DNA of 64,000 bases from Pseudomonadota bacterium (GTDB lineage: Bacteria; Pseudomonadota; Gammaproteobacteria; Pseudomonadales; Azotimanducaceae): contig JAQBUI010000015.1 of NCBI GenBank assembly GCA_027624035.1, positions 1-64,000 of the forward strand. The letters run 5' to 3'. Shown here in pieces: positions 39,159 to 48,638 of this stretch. The translations under genes were made by a program, and so were the position numbers. The notes beneath the pieces are model-generated. The model was not told the origin of the DNA. It did no database searches and worked only from the letters and a program-made list of their open reading frames with translations. The number at the start of each line of letters is the position of its first letter. Positions within the stretch are counted from its first letter, which is position 1.

Positions 39159-40085
39159 CTATTCATTGAAATGGCGAAGCAGTGCCAGGAATTCTTCGGG
39201 ATCTTTCAATGGTTCGCCGGGCTCGCCGCTCAGTAGCCTGGTGACCGCAAATCGAGCCGCCGCAAACTTTTGAAACAGAGGCAGGTATTCGACCTCGGCA
39301 TCAGACAGTTCCCGCTCGCTCTGGTAGCCGTCCAGCAGCGCCTGACGTTTGTCCGGCTCGATACGCCCGTCGTCGCCCGTGCACCAGGCGTTGATACAGA
39401 TTGCAACGTCCTGAATCAGGAAGTCGGTGCACGAGTGGTAGAAATCCAGCACGCCGGTGAGTTCATCGCCGGCAAACAGAACATTGTCCTTGAAGAGATC
39501 GCCGTGAATGATTCCTCTTGGCAGCGCGAGTTCCTGGGCCGCCTCATATTCACTGGCGAGTAGTTGCAGGGTAGTTCTGTCTGCGTCCGACAGACTGGTA
39601 TCGTCCGGCAGCCCGGTTGCCAGCGTGTCGGACATCCACTGGTCTGAATATGGGTTATCACGGTGGGCATCCTCCGTCGCGAGCGTGGCGTGCATCGTGC
39701 CGAGGATCTGTCCGACCTGGCGGCAATGTCTGGCCTCGGCGGCGTCAATATGGGTCCCTTCAAGTCTGGGAAACAGCATCGTTGGCTTGCCGCAGAAAAT
39801 AGTAGAGGTCATGCCATCCAGGGTCTGCTTCGGAGCCGAAACGGGTAGCCCGAAGTAAAACAGGTGACGCATGATGCGGCTGAAAAATGGGACTTCGGCG
39901 AACGAGTGATTCTCGATAATCGTCAGCACGAATTCGGCGGGCTCTGAATCCTTTGCCAGGGTCACGAAGTAGTTGGAGTTTTCGATTCCAGCACCGATAG
40001 CCTCAAAGGAGACCAGTGTCCCCAGGCCATACATGGTGAGGTAACGTTCAAGAGCCGACTGCTCAAAGTGGGTAAATACTGCCAT
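39159..40085 (-). CDS. thrB: Homoserine kinase (type II, aminoglycoside phosphotransferase fold)
   Basis: MAVFTHFEQSALERYL, GIENSNYFVTL, GIIHGDLFKDNVLF. Confidence 0.9.
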   Translation of the reverse strand: MAVFTHFEQSALERYLTMYGLGTLVSFEAIGAGIENSNYFVTLAKDSEPAEFVLTIIENHSFAEVPFFSRIMRHLFYFGLPVSAPKQTLDGMTSTIFCGKPTMLFPRLEGTHIDAAEARHCRQVGQILGTMHATLATEDAHRDNPYSDQWMSDTLATGLPDDTSLSDADRTTLQLLASEYEAAQELALPRGIIHGDLFKDNVLFAGDELTGVLDFYHSCTDFLIQDVAICINAWCTGDDGRIEPDKRQALLDGYQSERELSDAEVEYLPLFQKFAAARFAVTRLLSGEPGEPLKDPEEFLALLRHFNE

Positions 40086-40110
40086 AGTGCGTTCAATCTG
40101 TTTCCGGTTA

Positions 40111-40284
40111 AGAGCCCTCAGCGTGCCCGGGTCGGCCACGCCGTTGTCGTGCCGGGAAGTTTTCCTTACGGCACAGCGTGCGGCCAGAACTTCCATGAGA
40201 GCCCTCAGCGTGCCCGGGTCGGCCACGCCGTTGTCGTGCCGGGAAGTTTTCCGGACGGTACAGCGTGCGGCCAGAACTTCCATG
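40111..40284 (-). repeat. Tandem 87-bp duplication of interspersed repeat family B
   Basis: AGAGCCCTCAGCGTGCCCGGGTCGGCCACGCCGTTGTCGTGCCGGGAAGTTTTCC... at 40111-40197 and 40198-40284. Confidence 0.92.
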
Positions 40285-40289
40285 AAAGA

Positions 40290-40604
40290 CTACCATTCCA
40301 CAATAACCCACTTCGGGTAGAGATGCCTGTGGCCCTCTAGACCCTCATAGTGGGGCGAGCCATCGGCGGGTGCCAGGTAGTACGGCCTGCCCTTTTTCGG
40401 TACCACCTTGATCAGCATCAGGATACCGTTACGGCGGTATTCGTAGACGGTTCGATCCTTGCCCTCGATGATTTCAATGTCGTCGGAGGCCGACCTGGCG
40501 TTGCGACTGTCATCTTCATAGCCAGCGCCCAGGCATGACGGAGCGCCCGTGACGCCTGCCGTAATTGCCCCGGCGAGAGTCATTGAAATAAGCGTTCTGT
40601 TCAA
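40290..40604 (-). CDS. DUF2782-like periplasmic protein
   Basis: Signal peptide; EIIEGKDRTVYEYRRNGILMLIKVVPKKGRPYYL; divergent from polA. Confidence 0.85.
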   Translation of the reverse strand: MNRTLISMTLAGAITAGVTGAPSCLGAGYEDDSRNARSASDDIEIIEGKDRTVYEYRRNGILMLIKVVPKKGRPYYLAPADGSPHYEGLEGHRHLYPKWVIVEW

Positions 40605-40653
40605 AGCTTTTCGTTCAAAGTATGGTGGCGACGTCAGACCTTGGGAATTCGCG

Positions 40654-43329
40654 ATGCAAGACCATTACCAACTCGTGCTAATCGACGCGTCATCGTACCT
40701 TTTTCGGGCATTCCATGCACTACCGTCACTGACCACTTCAGGCGGCCAGCCAACAGGTGCCATCAAGGGCGTGATCAGCATGATCAGGAAGTTGATGAGC
40801 GACTTTCCGGACAGCCATATCGCCTGCGTATTCGACGCCAAGGGGAAGTCTTTCCGTAACGATCTGTACCCGGAGTATAAGGCCAACCGGACCGCCATGC
40901 CGGATGAACTAAGACAGCAGATTACGCCGATTCACGAGATCATCCGGCTGATGGGCGTGCCCATCCTGATGGAAGACGGCGTTGAGGCAGACGACGTGAT
41001 CGGTACCCTCGCCAGCCAGGCAATCGGTGAAGGCATGAATGTGCTGATCTCGACCGGCGATAAGGACATGGCCCAACTCGTCAACGCCAACGTCACGCTG
41101 ATCAATACCATGACAGAGAGTGTCATGGACGAGACCGGTGTGGTCGATAAGTTTGGCGTTAAGCCCACCCAGATTGTCGACTACCTGGCGCTAGTGGGCG
41201 ACACCTCCGACAACATCCCGGGTGTACCGAAGTGTGGCCCCAAGACCGCAGTGAGGTGGTTGCTCGAGTATGAATCCCTGGGCGGTGTGATGGAGCACGC
41301 CGATGAGATCAAGGGCAAGGTTGGTGAGAATCTACGAGAATCACTCGATCATCTGCCCATGTCCTATCAGCTAGCCAGTATCCGGATGGATGTGCCCCTC
41401 ACGCATACCCTGTCGGAGCTGACGCTGGGTGCCCCGGACAAGGATGCCCTGCTGGACGTCTTCAAGAATCTTGAATTCAAGACCTGGGTCGATGAGCTGA
41501 GCACCGGGGAGGATTCGACCGTCGAACCCGCGCGGGTGCAAGTGCAGGTTCTGGATTCCCCGGAACTGGTACGGCAGTGGGCGGAAGGCTGCCCGGGGCC
41601 CGCCGCGCTCGCCGTCGCCGTGCACACCGCGGGCAGCGTCTACATCGACGCCAGTCTTGCCGGGCTCTCGCTCTGTTACGAATCGGGTGCTGCGGCCTAT
41701 GTGCCACTTGGCCATGAAGGTTGTGATGCCGCCACCGGCCAGGTGCTTCTGCAGGTGTTGCAGCCAGTGCTGGAGGCGCCGGGGCGGCAGATTGTGGGTC
41801 ACGATCTCAAGTACGCCTTGAATGTACTGGGCGAACGGGGGGTCAATTTCCGGCCAGGCTTTGACACCATGCTGGCCTCCTACGTCCTGAACTCTGTGGC
41901 TTCCCGGCATGGACTGGAAGACCTCGCGTTGAAACACCTTGGCCGCCACGTTCGGACCCTTGAGGACGTGGCTGGCAAGGGCGCCAAACAGACACCGTTT
42001 GATCAATTGTCGGTAGATTCCGCTGCGGGTTTTGCTGCCGAGCAGGTCGCAGCCTTATTCGAACTGCACACTGTCCTTCGGCACAAGCTGGACGAGGTTC
42101 CTTCACTGGCAGTCGTCTACGACGACATCGAGCTTCCTTTGACGGCGATCCTGTCCAGGATGGAGCGTCACGGCGTGCTGCTGGATTCAGAATTGCTGAC
42201 GAATCAGAGTGGCGAGTTGGAATCCCGGCTGGAGGAGCTGACGAGTCAGGCGTATGACCTCGCGGGCGAGACATTCAATCTGGGTTCCACCAAACAGCTA
42301 CAGGAGATCTTTTTCGACAAGCTTGGCCTACCGGTACTGAAAAAGACGCCAAAGGGCGCGCCGTCGACAGCGGAACCGGTTCTGGCTGAACTGGCTCTGG
42401 ACTATCCTCTGCCCCAGGTCATCATGGACTATCGGGGCCTGTCCAAGCTCAAATCCACCTATACCGATCAACTTCCGAAACAGGTGCAGCCCTCGACTGG
42501 CCGGGTTCATACGTCATACCATCAGGCGGTGGCGGCGACCGGTCGCCTGTCCAGCACGGACCCCAATCTGCAGAACATTCCCATCCGGACAGAGGAAGGC
42601 CGTCGTATTCGCAAGGCTTTCATTGCCCCGGAGGGCATGGTGCTGGTGGCGGCAGACTACTCCCAGATCGAGCTGCGGATCATGGCTCATCTTTCCGGAG
42701 ACGATGGTTTGATTGATGCCTTCAACAACAGACTCGACATCCATCAGGCAACCGCGGCTGAAGTATTTGGTCTTCCTCTTGAAGAGGTCAAGGACTATCA
42801 GCGACGAAGTGCCAAGGCCATCAATTTTGGGTTGATCTACGGCATGTCAGCCTTCGGACTGGCACGACAGCTGGGCATCGCCCGCAATGATGCCCAGGCC
42901 TATATCGATCTGTATTTTGACCGTTACCCGGGAGTGCGAGCGTATATGGACAGCGTCCGTACGCTCGCGGCAGAGCAGGGTTATGTGGAGACCATTTTTG
43001 GGCGACGGCTTTATTTGCCGGAGATCAACGCCAAGAACTTTCAACGGCGTCAGGCTGCAGAGCGAACGGCCATCAATGCCCCCATGCAGGGCAGCGCAGC
43101 GGACATCATCAAGCGGGCCATGCTTGCCGTGGACGCCTGGCTTGAGGCTGCCGATGTTGATGCGCGCATGATCATGCAGGTTCACGATGAACTGGTGCTG
43201 GAGGTGGCCGAGGGTCTTGAGACCGAAGTGACGGATGAACTGGTGCGGAGAATGACGTCTGCAGCAGACCTGCGAATTCCCCTCGAAGTAGATACCGGTA
43301 GCGGCAGAGACTGGGATGCCGCTCACTGA
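40654..43329 (+). CDS. polA: DNA polymerase I
   Basis: 5'-3' exonuclease, 3'-5' exo-like and Pol A domains (VAADYSQIELRIMAHLSGD, RRSAKAINFGLIYGMSAFGL, IMQVHDELVLEV). Confidence 0.97.
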   Translation: MQDHYQLVLIDASSYLFRAFHALPSLTTSGGQPTGAIKGVISMIRKLMSDFPDSHIACVFDAKGKSFRNDLYPEYKANRTAMPDELRQQITPIHEIIRLMGVPILMEDGVEADDVIGTLASQAIGEGMNVLISTGDKDMAQLVNANVTLINTMTESVMDETGVVDKFGVKPTQIVDYLALVGDTSDNIPGVPKCGPKTAVRWLLEYESLGGVMEHADEIKGKVGENLRESLDHLPMSYQLASIRMDVPLTHTLSELTLGAPDKDALLDVFKNLEFKTWVDELSTGEDSTVEPARVQVQVLDSPELVRQWAEGCPGPAALAVAVHTAGSVYIDASLAGLSLCYESGAAAYVPLGHEGCDAATGQVLLQVLQPVLEAPGRQIVGHDLKYALNVLGERGVNFRPGFDTMLASYVLNSVASRHGLEDLALKHLGRHVRTLEDVAGKGAKQTPFDQLSVDSAAGFAAEQVAALFELHTVLRHKLDEVPSLAVVYDDIELPLTAILSRMERHGVLLDSELLTNQSGELESRLEELTSQAYDLAGETFNLGSTKQLQEIFFDKLGLPVLKKTPKGAPSTAEPVLAELALDYPLPQVIMDYRGLSKLKSTYTDQLPKQVQPSTGRVHTSYHQAVAATGRLSSTDPNLQNIPIRTEEGRRIRKAFIAPEGMVLVAADYSQIELRIMAHLSGDDGLIDAFNNRLDIHQATAAEVFGLPLEEVKDYQRRSAKAINFGLIYGMSAFGLARQLGIARNDAQAYIDLYFDRYPGVRAYMDSVRTLAAEQGYVETIFGRRLYLPEINAKNFQRRQAAERTAINAPMQGSAADIIKRAMLAVDAWLEAADVDARMIMQVHDELVLEVAEGLETEVTDELVRRMTSAADLRIPLEVDTGSGRDWDAAH

Positions 43330-43373
43330 CTCGCGCCGCGTTGTGGAATTCCAAAAAAAAGTTCGGCGACCTG

Positions 43374-43400
43374 GAACTTTGTTCCGCTGGCCTAGTCTTA
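43374..43400 (+). promoter_or_regulatory. Putative RpoE/AlgU-type promoter GAACTT-N16-TCTTA
   Basis: GAACTT 43374-43379; TCTTA 43396-43400. Confidence 0.6.
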
Positions 43401-43406
43401 AATATC

Positions 43407-43527
43407 GTACGTAGTATGACTAAGTAGTGTTTAGCAGCAACTTCGGTGAGTTTCCCCCCAAATGAACCGAAGCCCCTGGGTCCTGATCATATCATCCCCA
43501 AGAGTGGTCAGGGCCCAATCTTTTTTT
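43407..43527 (+). ncRNA. Candidate trans-acting sRNA at the polA-engB (Spot42/ErsA) locus
   Basis: sigmaE-like promoter; CTTCGGT/ACCGAAG hairpin with C-rich loop TTTCCCCCC; strong Rho-independent terminator; conserved sRNA locus. Confidence 0.65.
43478..43527 (+). terminator. Rho-independent terminator
   Basis: GGGTCCTGATCA ... TGGTCAGGGCCC (12-bp stem with two G-U pairs) followed by AATCTTTTTTT. Confidence 0.85.
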
Positions 43528-43579
43528 GGTGCAGGGTGCGAAATTTACACGCTCTTTTGGTTCATCCTTTCCGCGTTCC

Positions 43580-44290
43580 TCACGGTCCATGTTTGACAGG
43601 GCCAGCCTCGTGTTGTCCAACTGGTTCTTCTGATTCCATTTGGTCCTGGAACCCCTGATCGAGTGCCGGAAGCCGGGCCAGTAGCCGTGCGGTGAGGACC
43701 TCCCGTGCCTCTTCGATGCCAATATGAATGAGCGCCGAAAACAGCTGGGACGTGACGCCAGCGGGCAACTGTCGACGAAGCTTGAGCAGGACTGACTGAC
43801 GCGCTCCGTTTGACAACTTGTCGGCCTTGGTAAGCAGAATGTGCAGTGGCATTTGACGGTCTGTACACCAGCGGATCATCATTTCGTCAAAGGCCTTGAG
43901 GGGGTGGCGGATGTCTACCAGCAGGACGAGCCCCACCAGCGAATCCCTGCCTCGCAGGTAACTGTCCAGATTGCGATGCCAGTCGTCCTTTACCTTGTCC
44001 GGAACCCGGGCGAAACCATAGCCGGGCAGATCAACGAGGCGAGCATCCGCTGCGAGCGCGAAGAAATTGATCAGCTGCGTACGCCCGGGGGTCTTACTGG
44101 TTCTGGCAAGCTTTCTCTGGCTGGTAATCTCGTTGATGGCGCTGGACTTCCCTGCGTTGGAGCGACCACAGAATGCGATTTCGGCGCCAGTGTCCGGCGG
44201 ACAGTCGCTGAGCCTTGCCGCACTCTTGATGAAGTGTGTCTGCTGGAAATTCACGGATACCTCAAACGGGCTTGGGCAGGGCCCGGTCAT
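43580..44290 (-). CDS. engB: Ribosome biogenesis GTP-binding protein YihA/EngB
   Basis: [42 protein letters not shown]. Confidence 0.95.
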   Translation of the reverse strand: MTGPCPSPFEVSVNFQQTHFIKSAARLSDCPPDTGAEIAFCGRSNAGKSSAINEITSQRKLARTSKTPGRTQLINFFALAADARLVDLPGYGFARVPDKVKDDWHRNLDSYLRGRDSLVGLVLLVDIRHPLKAFDEMMIRWCTDRQMPLHILLTKADKLSNGARQSVLLKLRRQLPAGVTSQLFSALIHIGIEEAREVLTARLLARLPALDQGFQDQMESEEPVGQHEAGPVKHGP

Positions 44291-44340
44291 TTAATATATA
44301 ATCCTGCGACGATTTTAGCACCGTAGTAAGAGTCGGACCT

Positions 44341-44961
44341 ATGAAGTCACCTATAAAACCACTATCAGGATGGTTGATGATCGCTGCCTTGCTCGCTGCC
44401 GGGCAAACGGTTGCCGAAGGCAACGCGGAACGGGGTAAATCCCTCAATGGAACCTGTGTCGCATGTCACGGCGAAGTGGGTAATAGCCTCGCGGGCTCAT
44501 TCCCCAACATTGCCGGTCAGAATGAACTGTACCTTCTAAAGCAACTTCGAGACATTCAAACCGGTGCCCGCGAGGCGCCGTTGATGACGGGAATGCTGGA
44601 TAGTCTGGATGATCAGGACCTTGAAGACCTGGCTGCTTTCTATGCCGGTCAGCAGCCCAGCATGGGTGCGGCCGACCCTGCCCTGGCGGACCTGGGAGAA
44701 CAGATTTACCGTGCCGGGATTTCCAGGAAGGGTGTAGCGGCATGTACCTCGTGTCATTCCCCGACCGGCCAGGGGAATGCGCTGGCAACTGTGCCTTTGT
44801 TGTCGGGCCAGTGGCCGGAATATACGGTGGCCCAGCTCAAGGCGTTTCGTTCCGGAGCGCGCATGAATGATGGTGATGCCAGGATGATGAGACTGAGCGC
44901 GATGGACCTCTCGGACCGTGAGATCGATGCGCTGGCCACCTACGTCTACGGACTTCATTGA
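44341..44961 (+). CDS. Diheme cytochrome c4
   Basis: Signal peptide; CVACH and CTSCH; LAAFYAGQQPSMG. Confidence 0.92.
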   Translation: MKSPIKPLSGWLMIAALLAAGQTVAEGNAERGKSLNGTCVACHGEVGNSLAGSFPNIAGQNELYLLKQLRDIQTGAREAPLMTGMLDSLDDQDLEDLAAFYAGQQPSMGAADPALADLGEQIYRAGISRKGVAACTSCHSPTGQGNALATVPLLSGQWPEYTVAQLKAFRSGARMNDGDARMMRLSAMDLSDREIDALATYVYGLH

Positions 44962-44996
44962 AGATTTCATTGAAGATTTCATTGAGGAGTGCCGCC

Positions 44997-45662
44997 ATGC
45001 GAACAGGTTTGATGTTCCTGACTCTTGCTTTCTTCGTGACGCCAGGCTTCGCTGAAACCGGTCACCTCTATGAGGAAGGAACTCATTACGTTGAACTCGA
45101 GATCCCCATCGCCACCAGGACGCCCGACCAGGTTGAGGTCATGGAGTATTTTTCCTACGGCTGCCCGCACTGCTATCGATTCGACCCCATGATCAATAGC
45201 TGGAAAAAGACGCTCGCTGATGATGTGGTCTTCAAGCGAACGCCTGCTGTATGGAACGATGCCTATCAAGTCTATGCCCAGACCTACTATACCGCCGAGG
45301 CGTTGGGCGTCCTCGATGATGTTCATAGTGTCCTGTTCGAGGCGATTCACTCGGAACAGCGACGGCTGACCGACCCTAAAGCCATGGCCATGTTTTTTGC
45401 CGGGTTCGGTGTTGATGCAATTGATTTCGCCAAGGTCTATAACTCGTTTGGCGTACGAGCCAGTGTGCAGCAGGCCATTGCCCGTGGTCGGGGCTACCGG
45501 GCCGGCGGTGTCCCCGCGATTATCGTCAATGGGCGGTATCGGGTTGAGGGTAACATGGCTGGAAGCAATGCAGACATGCTGAGGGTCACCGATTATCTGA
45601 TCTCGCTGGAGCGCAAAAAGCTTGCCGAAGCCACGTCGGCCCAGGCCCCTGACGTTCAGTAG
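44997..45662 (+). CDS. dsbA: Thiol:disulfide interchange protein DsbA family
   Basis: [32 protein letters not shown]. Confidence 0.93.
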   Translation: MRTGLMFLTLAFFVTPGFAETGHLYEEGTHYVELEIPIATRTPDQVEVMEYFSYGCPHCYRFDPMINSWKKTLADDVVFKRTPAVWNDAYQVYAQTYYTAEALGVLDDVHSVLFEAIHSEQRRLTDPKAMAMFFAGFGVDAIDFAKVYNSFGVRASVQQAIARGRGYRAGGVPAIIVNGRYRVEGNMAGSNADMLRVTDYLISLERKKLAEATSAQAPDVQ

Positions 45663-45982
45663 ACCCGTTCTTCGGCGTCCTCTTCCGGCGAGTCCTCACG
45701 GGAGGCATCCACACGGGTTTTGAGTTGCTTGCCCGGTTTGAAATGCGGTACGTATTTCCCCGGTTTGTAGATCCCCACTTCACCGGTCTTCGGGTTCCTC
45801 ACGCTGCGTGGCTTGCGATAGTGATTTGAGAAGGTGCCGAATCCGCGAATCTCGATGCGCTCGCCTGTGGCGAGACTGTCAGCCATGATGTCCAGCATGG
45901 CATGGACGGCCATATCGACATCTCGGGCAGACAGTTGGTCAAGCTTGTCAGACATCCTTTTGATGAGTTCCGATTTATTCAT
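45656..45982 (-). CDS. ihfB: Integration host factor subunit beta (HU/IHF family)
   Basis: [33 protein letters not shown]...[27 protein letters not shown]. Confidence 0.9.
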   Translation of the reverse strand: MNKSELIKRMSDKLDQLSARDVDMAVHAMLDIMADSLATGERIEIRGFGTFSNHYRKPRSVRNPKTGEVGIYKPGKYVPHFKPGKQLKTRVDASREDSPEEDAEERVY

Positions 45983-46009
45983 GTCACGCAACGGCCAGAT
46001 CTGCCAGCT

Positions 46010-46037
46010 ATATTACAAGATTATTTTGTTCTTTCAA
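46010..46037 (-). promoter_or_regulatory. Putative sigma70 promoter for ihfB (TTGAAA-N16-TAATAT)
   Basis: Minus-strand TTGAAA (46037-46032) and TAATAT (46015-46010). Confidence 0.5.
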
Positions 46038-46500
46038 CAAGTTATAAAATAAAACTAAAGTATTTAGTTAATTCGTAAAGTCTGTTAGATTGGGACTTCG
46101 CCCGTGACCGGACGAAGCGATGTCTCGAAAAAAGACCCTCACGAAGCCCTCAGGAGATGGCGTCTGTCGCGCCATCAGTCGTACGACGGCGTTGCGCGTA
46201 AAGGTTCTCAAGTCATTTGAGAAGCGGCAGGCAACCCCACCTGCTGCGCCACCACCAACCCGATTGGCTGATCCTCCGCCGCGCCAGGCGTCTGGTATTG
46301 CTACGGGTAAGTCGGAATCCCGGCCGACGCATTGAATCGCGTCAAGTGTTCGCCTAGAATTCGCCATGGCGTCGCTAGGTACATTTTTCGAACCGATCAT
46401 ACGCCATTCCCCTGCCCGCTCAGGCATCCCCCAGAGACCCCATTATCCAATCACGATGGCGAACCGAGGTCGGCTCATAGTCGGCCCAACGGAGTAATCA

Positions 46501-48021
46501 ATGGCGACAATACTCAAAGACACATCACGTACCTTCAGTGAATACCTGCTGATTCCCCGTTTGACTCGAAAGAGCCAGACAGCCGATGGCGTTGATCTGA
46601 CCACGCCACTGTCAGCCGTGGAAAGCAATCAGCTACCCCGATTCAGCATCAATGTGCCGGTGGTTTCAGCTTGCATGCAGGCAGTGAGCGGGACCAAATT
46701 GTCCATTGCACTGGCCCGGTCTGGCGGTCTCAGCTTTATCTTTTGCTCACAGCCAATCGACGAACAGGCCGAAATGGTCCGGCAGGTCAAAATGCACAAG
46801 GCCGGCTTTGTGCGGAGCGATACGAACACCACCCCGGATGCAAAGCTCGGCGAGGTGATTGAACTGATGAATCGATCCGGGCACTCCACGGTCCCGGTGA
46901 CCAGCGACGGGTCCGCCACGGGCAAGTTGCTCGGACTGATTACCGACCAGGATTTCTGGGAGTTTGAAGATGACCTGAACAATCGGGTCAGCCAGCATAT
47001 GACACCCCGGGAGGAGGTGATCTATGGAGACGACGGGATATCGCTCCGCGGTGCAAACCAGTTGCTGCACCAGCACAAGAAGGACTGCCTGCCGATTCTG
47101 GATGCCAGCGGTAATCTCGTCGCACTGGTATTCAAGAAGGATTATGAGGACCATCAGAGGCACCCGATGGAATTGCTCGATGACTCCAAGCGCCTCTGTG
47201 TTGGCGCTGCAATCAACACCCATGACTATCGGGAACGGGTCCCGGCACTCATTGAGGCTGGTGCCGATTGTCTTTGTTTTGATTCATCTGACGGTTTCAC
47301 AGAGTACCAGATGGAGGGCATGAGCTGGATCCGTCAGCAATATGGCAATCAGGTCGTGGTGGGTGGCGGCAACGTCGTTTCTGCCGAGGGGTTCGACTAC
47401 CTGGTGGAGAACCATCTGGTGGATTTCATCAAGGTGGGTATGGGTGGTGGTTCCATTTGCATCACCCGCGAACAGAAGGGTATCGGTCGTGGTCAGGCGT
47501 CAGCCCTGCTGGATGTGGTTGAGCGTCGTGATGAGTACTTCCGGGACACTGGCCGATACATCCCAATCTGCTCCGATGGTGGCCTTGCCAATGATACCCA
47601 GATCGTCATCGCGCTCGCCATGGGTGCGGACTTCGTGATGATGGGCCGTTACTTTGCCATGACGGAGGAAAGCCCCACCCCGAAGACCTCCATCAATGGT
47701 CAGATGTACAAACCCTACTGGGGTGAAGGGACCCGACGTGCCCAGAACTGGCAGCGCTACAGCGATGGCATGAGTTCCCGCCGGATGATGTTTGAGGAAG
47801 GTGTCGATGCCTATGTGCCGCTGGTTGGCCCCCTGTCTGAGGTAATGGAAACGACGCTGTACAAGCTGCGCAGCACGATGGTCAATGTGGGCGCAGATTC
47901 CCTGTCGGAATTCCGGGAACGGGCCATCCTGACCATGGTATCGGAGCAGTCGGTGGTAGAGGCCGGGACATCCACCGTGTTTCAGTTCTCCTCCAACCGT
48001 GAACTGGATCGTCTGGACTGA
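46501..48021 (+). CDS. IMP dehydrogenase with CBS domains, divergent clade
   Basis: IGMGGGSICITREQKGIGRGQASALLDVVERRDEYFRDTGRYIPICSDGG-type active-site region; CBS insert. Confidence 0.87.
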   Translation: MATILKDTSRTFSEYLLIPRLTRKSQTADGVDLTTPLSAVESNQLPRFSINVPVVSACMQAVSGTKLSIALARSGGLSFIFCSQPIDEQAEMVRQVKMHKAGFVRSDTNTTPDAKLGEVIELMNRSGHSTVPVTSDGSATGKLLGLITDQDFWEFEDDLNNRVSQHMTPREEVIYGDDGISLRGANQLLHQHKKDCLPILDASGNLVALVFKKDYEDHQRHPMELLDDSKRLCVGAAINTHDYRERVPALIEAGADCLCFDSSDGFTEYQMEGMSWIRQQYGNQVVVGGGNVVSAEGFDYLVENHLVDFIKVGMGGGSICITREQKGIGRGQASALLDVVERRDEYFRDTGRYIPICSDGGLANDTQIVIALAMGADFVMMGRYFAMTEESPTPKTSINGQMYKPYWGEGTRRAQNWQRYSDGMSSRRMMFEEGVDAYVPLVGPLSEVMETTLYKLRSTMVNVGADSLSEFRERAILTMVSEQSVVEAGTSTVFQFSSNRELDRLD

Positions 48022-48129
48022 GTCGACCGGCACGAGCTCAGATCGGGCTTCAAGTCCCGATGGTGGCGTATAGAGATTGACCTGTGGTTAGGTATAATTG
48101 CGCCTCGTTTCAGCTTCGGTGAGAGATCA

Positions 48130-48564
48130 GTGATCAACATTCAAAACCAACTCAAGCTGGCTCTGGCAGCCACTGCGCTGCTGGCGTCTGTTTCCATGAA
48201 TGCGGACGTCAATGATGAGATTGCGGATCGAATCAAGCGAGTGGGTTCTGTCTGTCTCCAGGGGGCAGAGTGCGGCGTGACGACCCCTTCTGCAGCCAGT
48301 TCAGGCACCGAGGCCAGCGGCGGTGGTGTCGAGGACAACTACAACAAGTCTTGCGCTACCTGCCATGCCGCCGGCATTGCCGGTGCACCGAAACTGGGTG
48401 ATGCAGCTCAATGGGCGTCGAGGGTTGAGAAAGGCATGGATGTGCTCTACAGCAGCGCCATCAACGGCATGCCCCCGGGCATGCCAGCCAAGGGTATGTG
48501 CTTCCAATGCTCCGATGACGACCTCAAGGCGCTGGTGGATTACATGGTTGAAACCGCGCAATAG
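48130..48564 (+). CDS. Cytochrome c5 family protein
   Basis: Signal peptide; CATCHAAGIAGAPKLGD; NGMPPGMPAKGMCFQCSDDDLKALVDYMV. Confidence 0.9.
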   Translation: MINIQNQLKLALAATALLASVSMNADVNDEIADRIKRVGSVCLQGAECGVTTPSAASSGTEASGGGVEDNYNKSCATCHAAGIAGAPKLGDAAQWASRVEKGMDVLYSSAINGMPPGMPAKGMCFQCSDDDLKALVDYMVETAQ

Positions 48565-48638
48565 CATCATAAGTGTGCCCGTATCCTGAACGCCTGGCTT
48601 CCATTGCAAGGCAGGCCCCGATCAGCAGCAACAAATGA

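Noticed and set aside
46120-46335. 71-aa basic, proline-rich ORF between ihfB and the IMPDH
   Set aside because: No clear SD, no recognised family, overlapping antisense ORF; could be spurious
48075-48100. TTGACC and TATAAT before the cytochrome c5 gene as a sigma70 promoter
   Set aside because: Spacing is about 9 bp, incompatible with a -35/-10 pair; only the -10-like element is plausible
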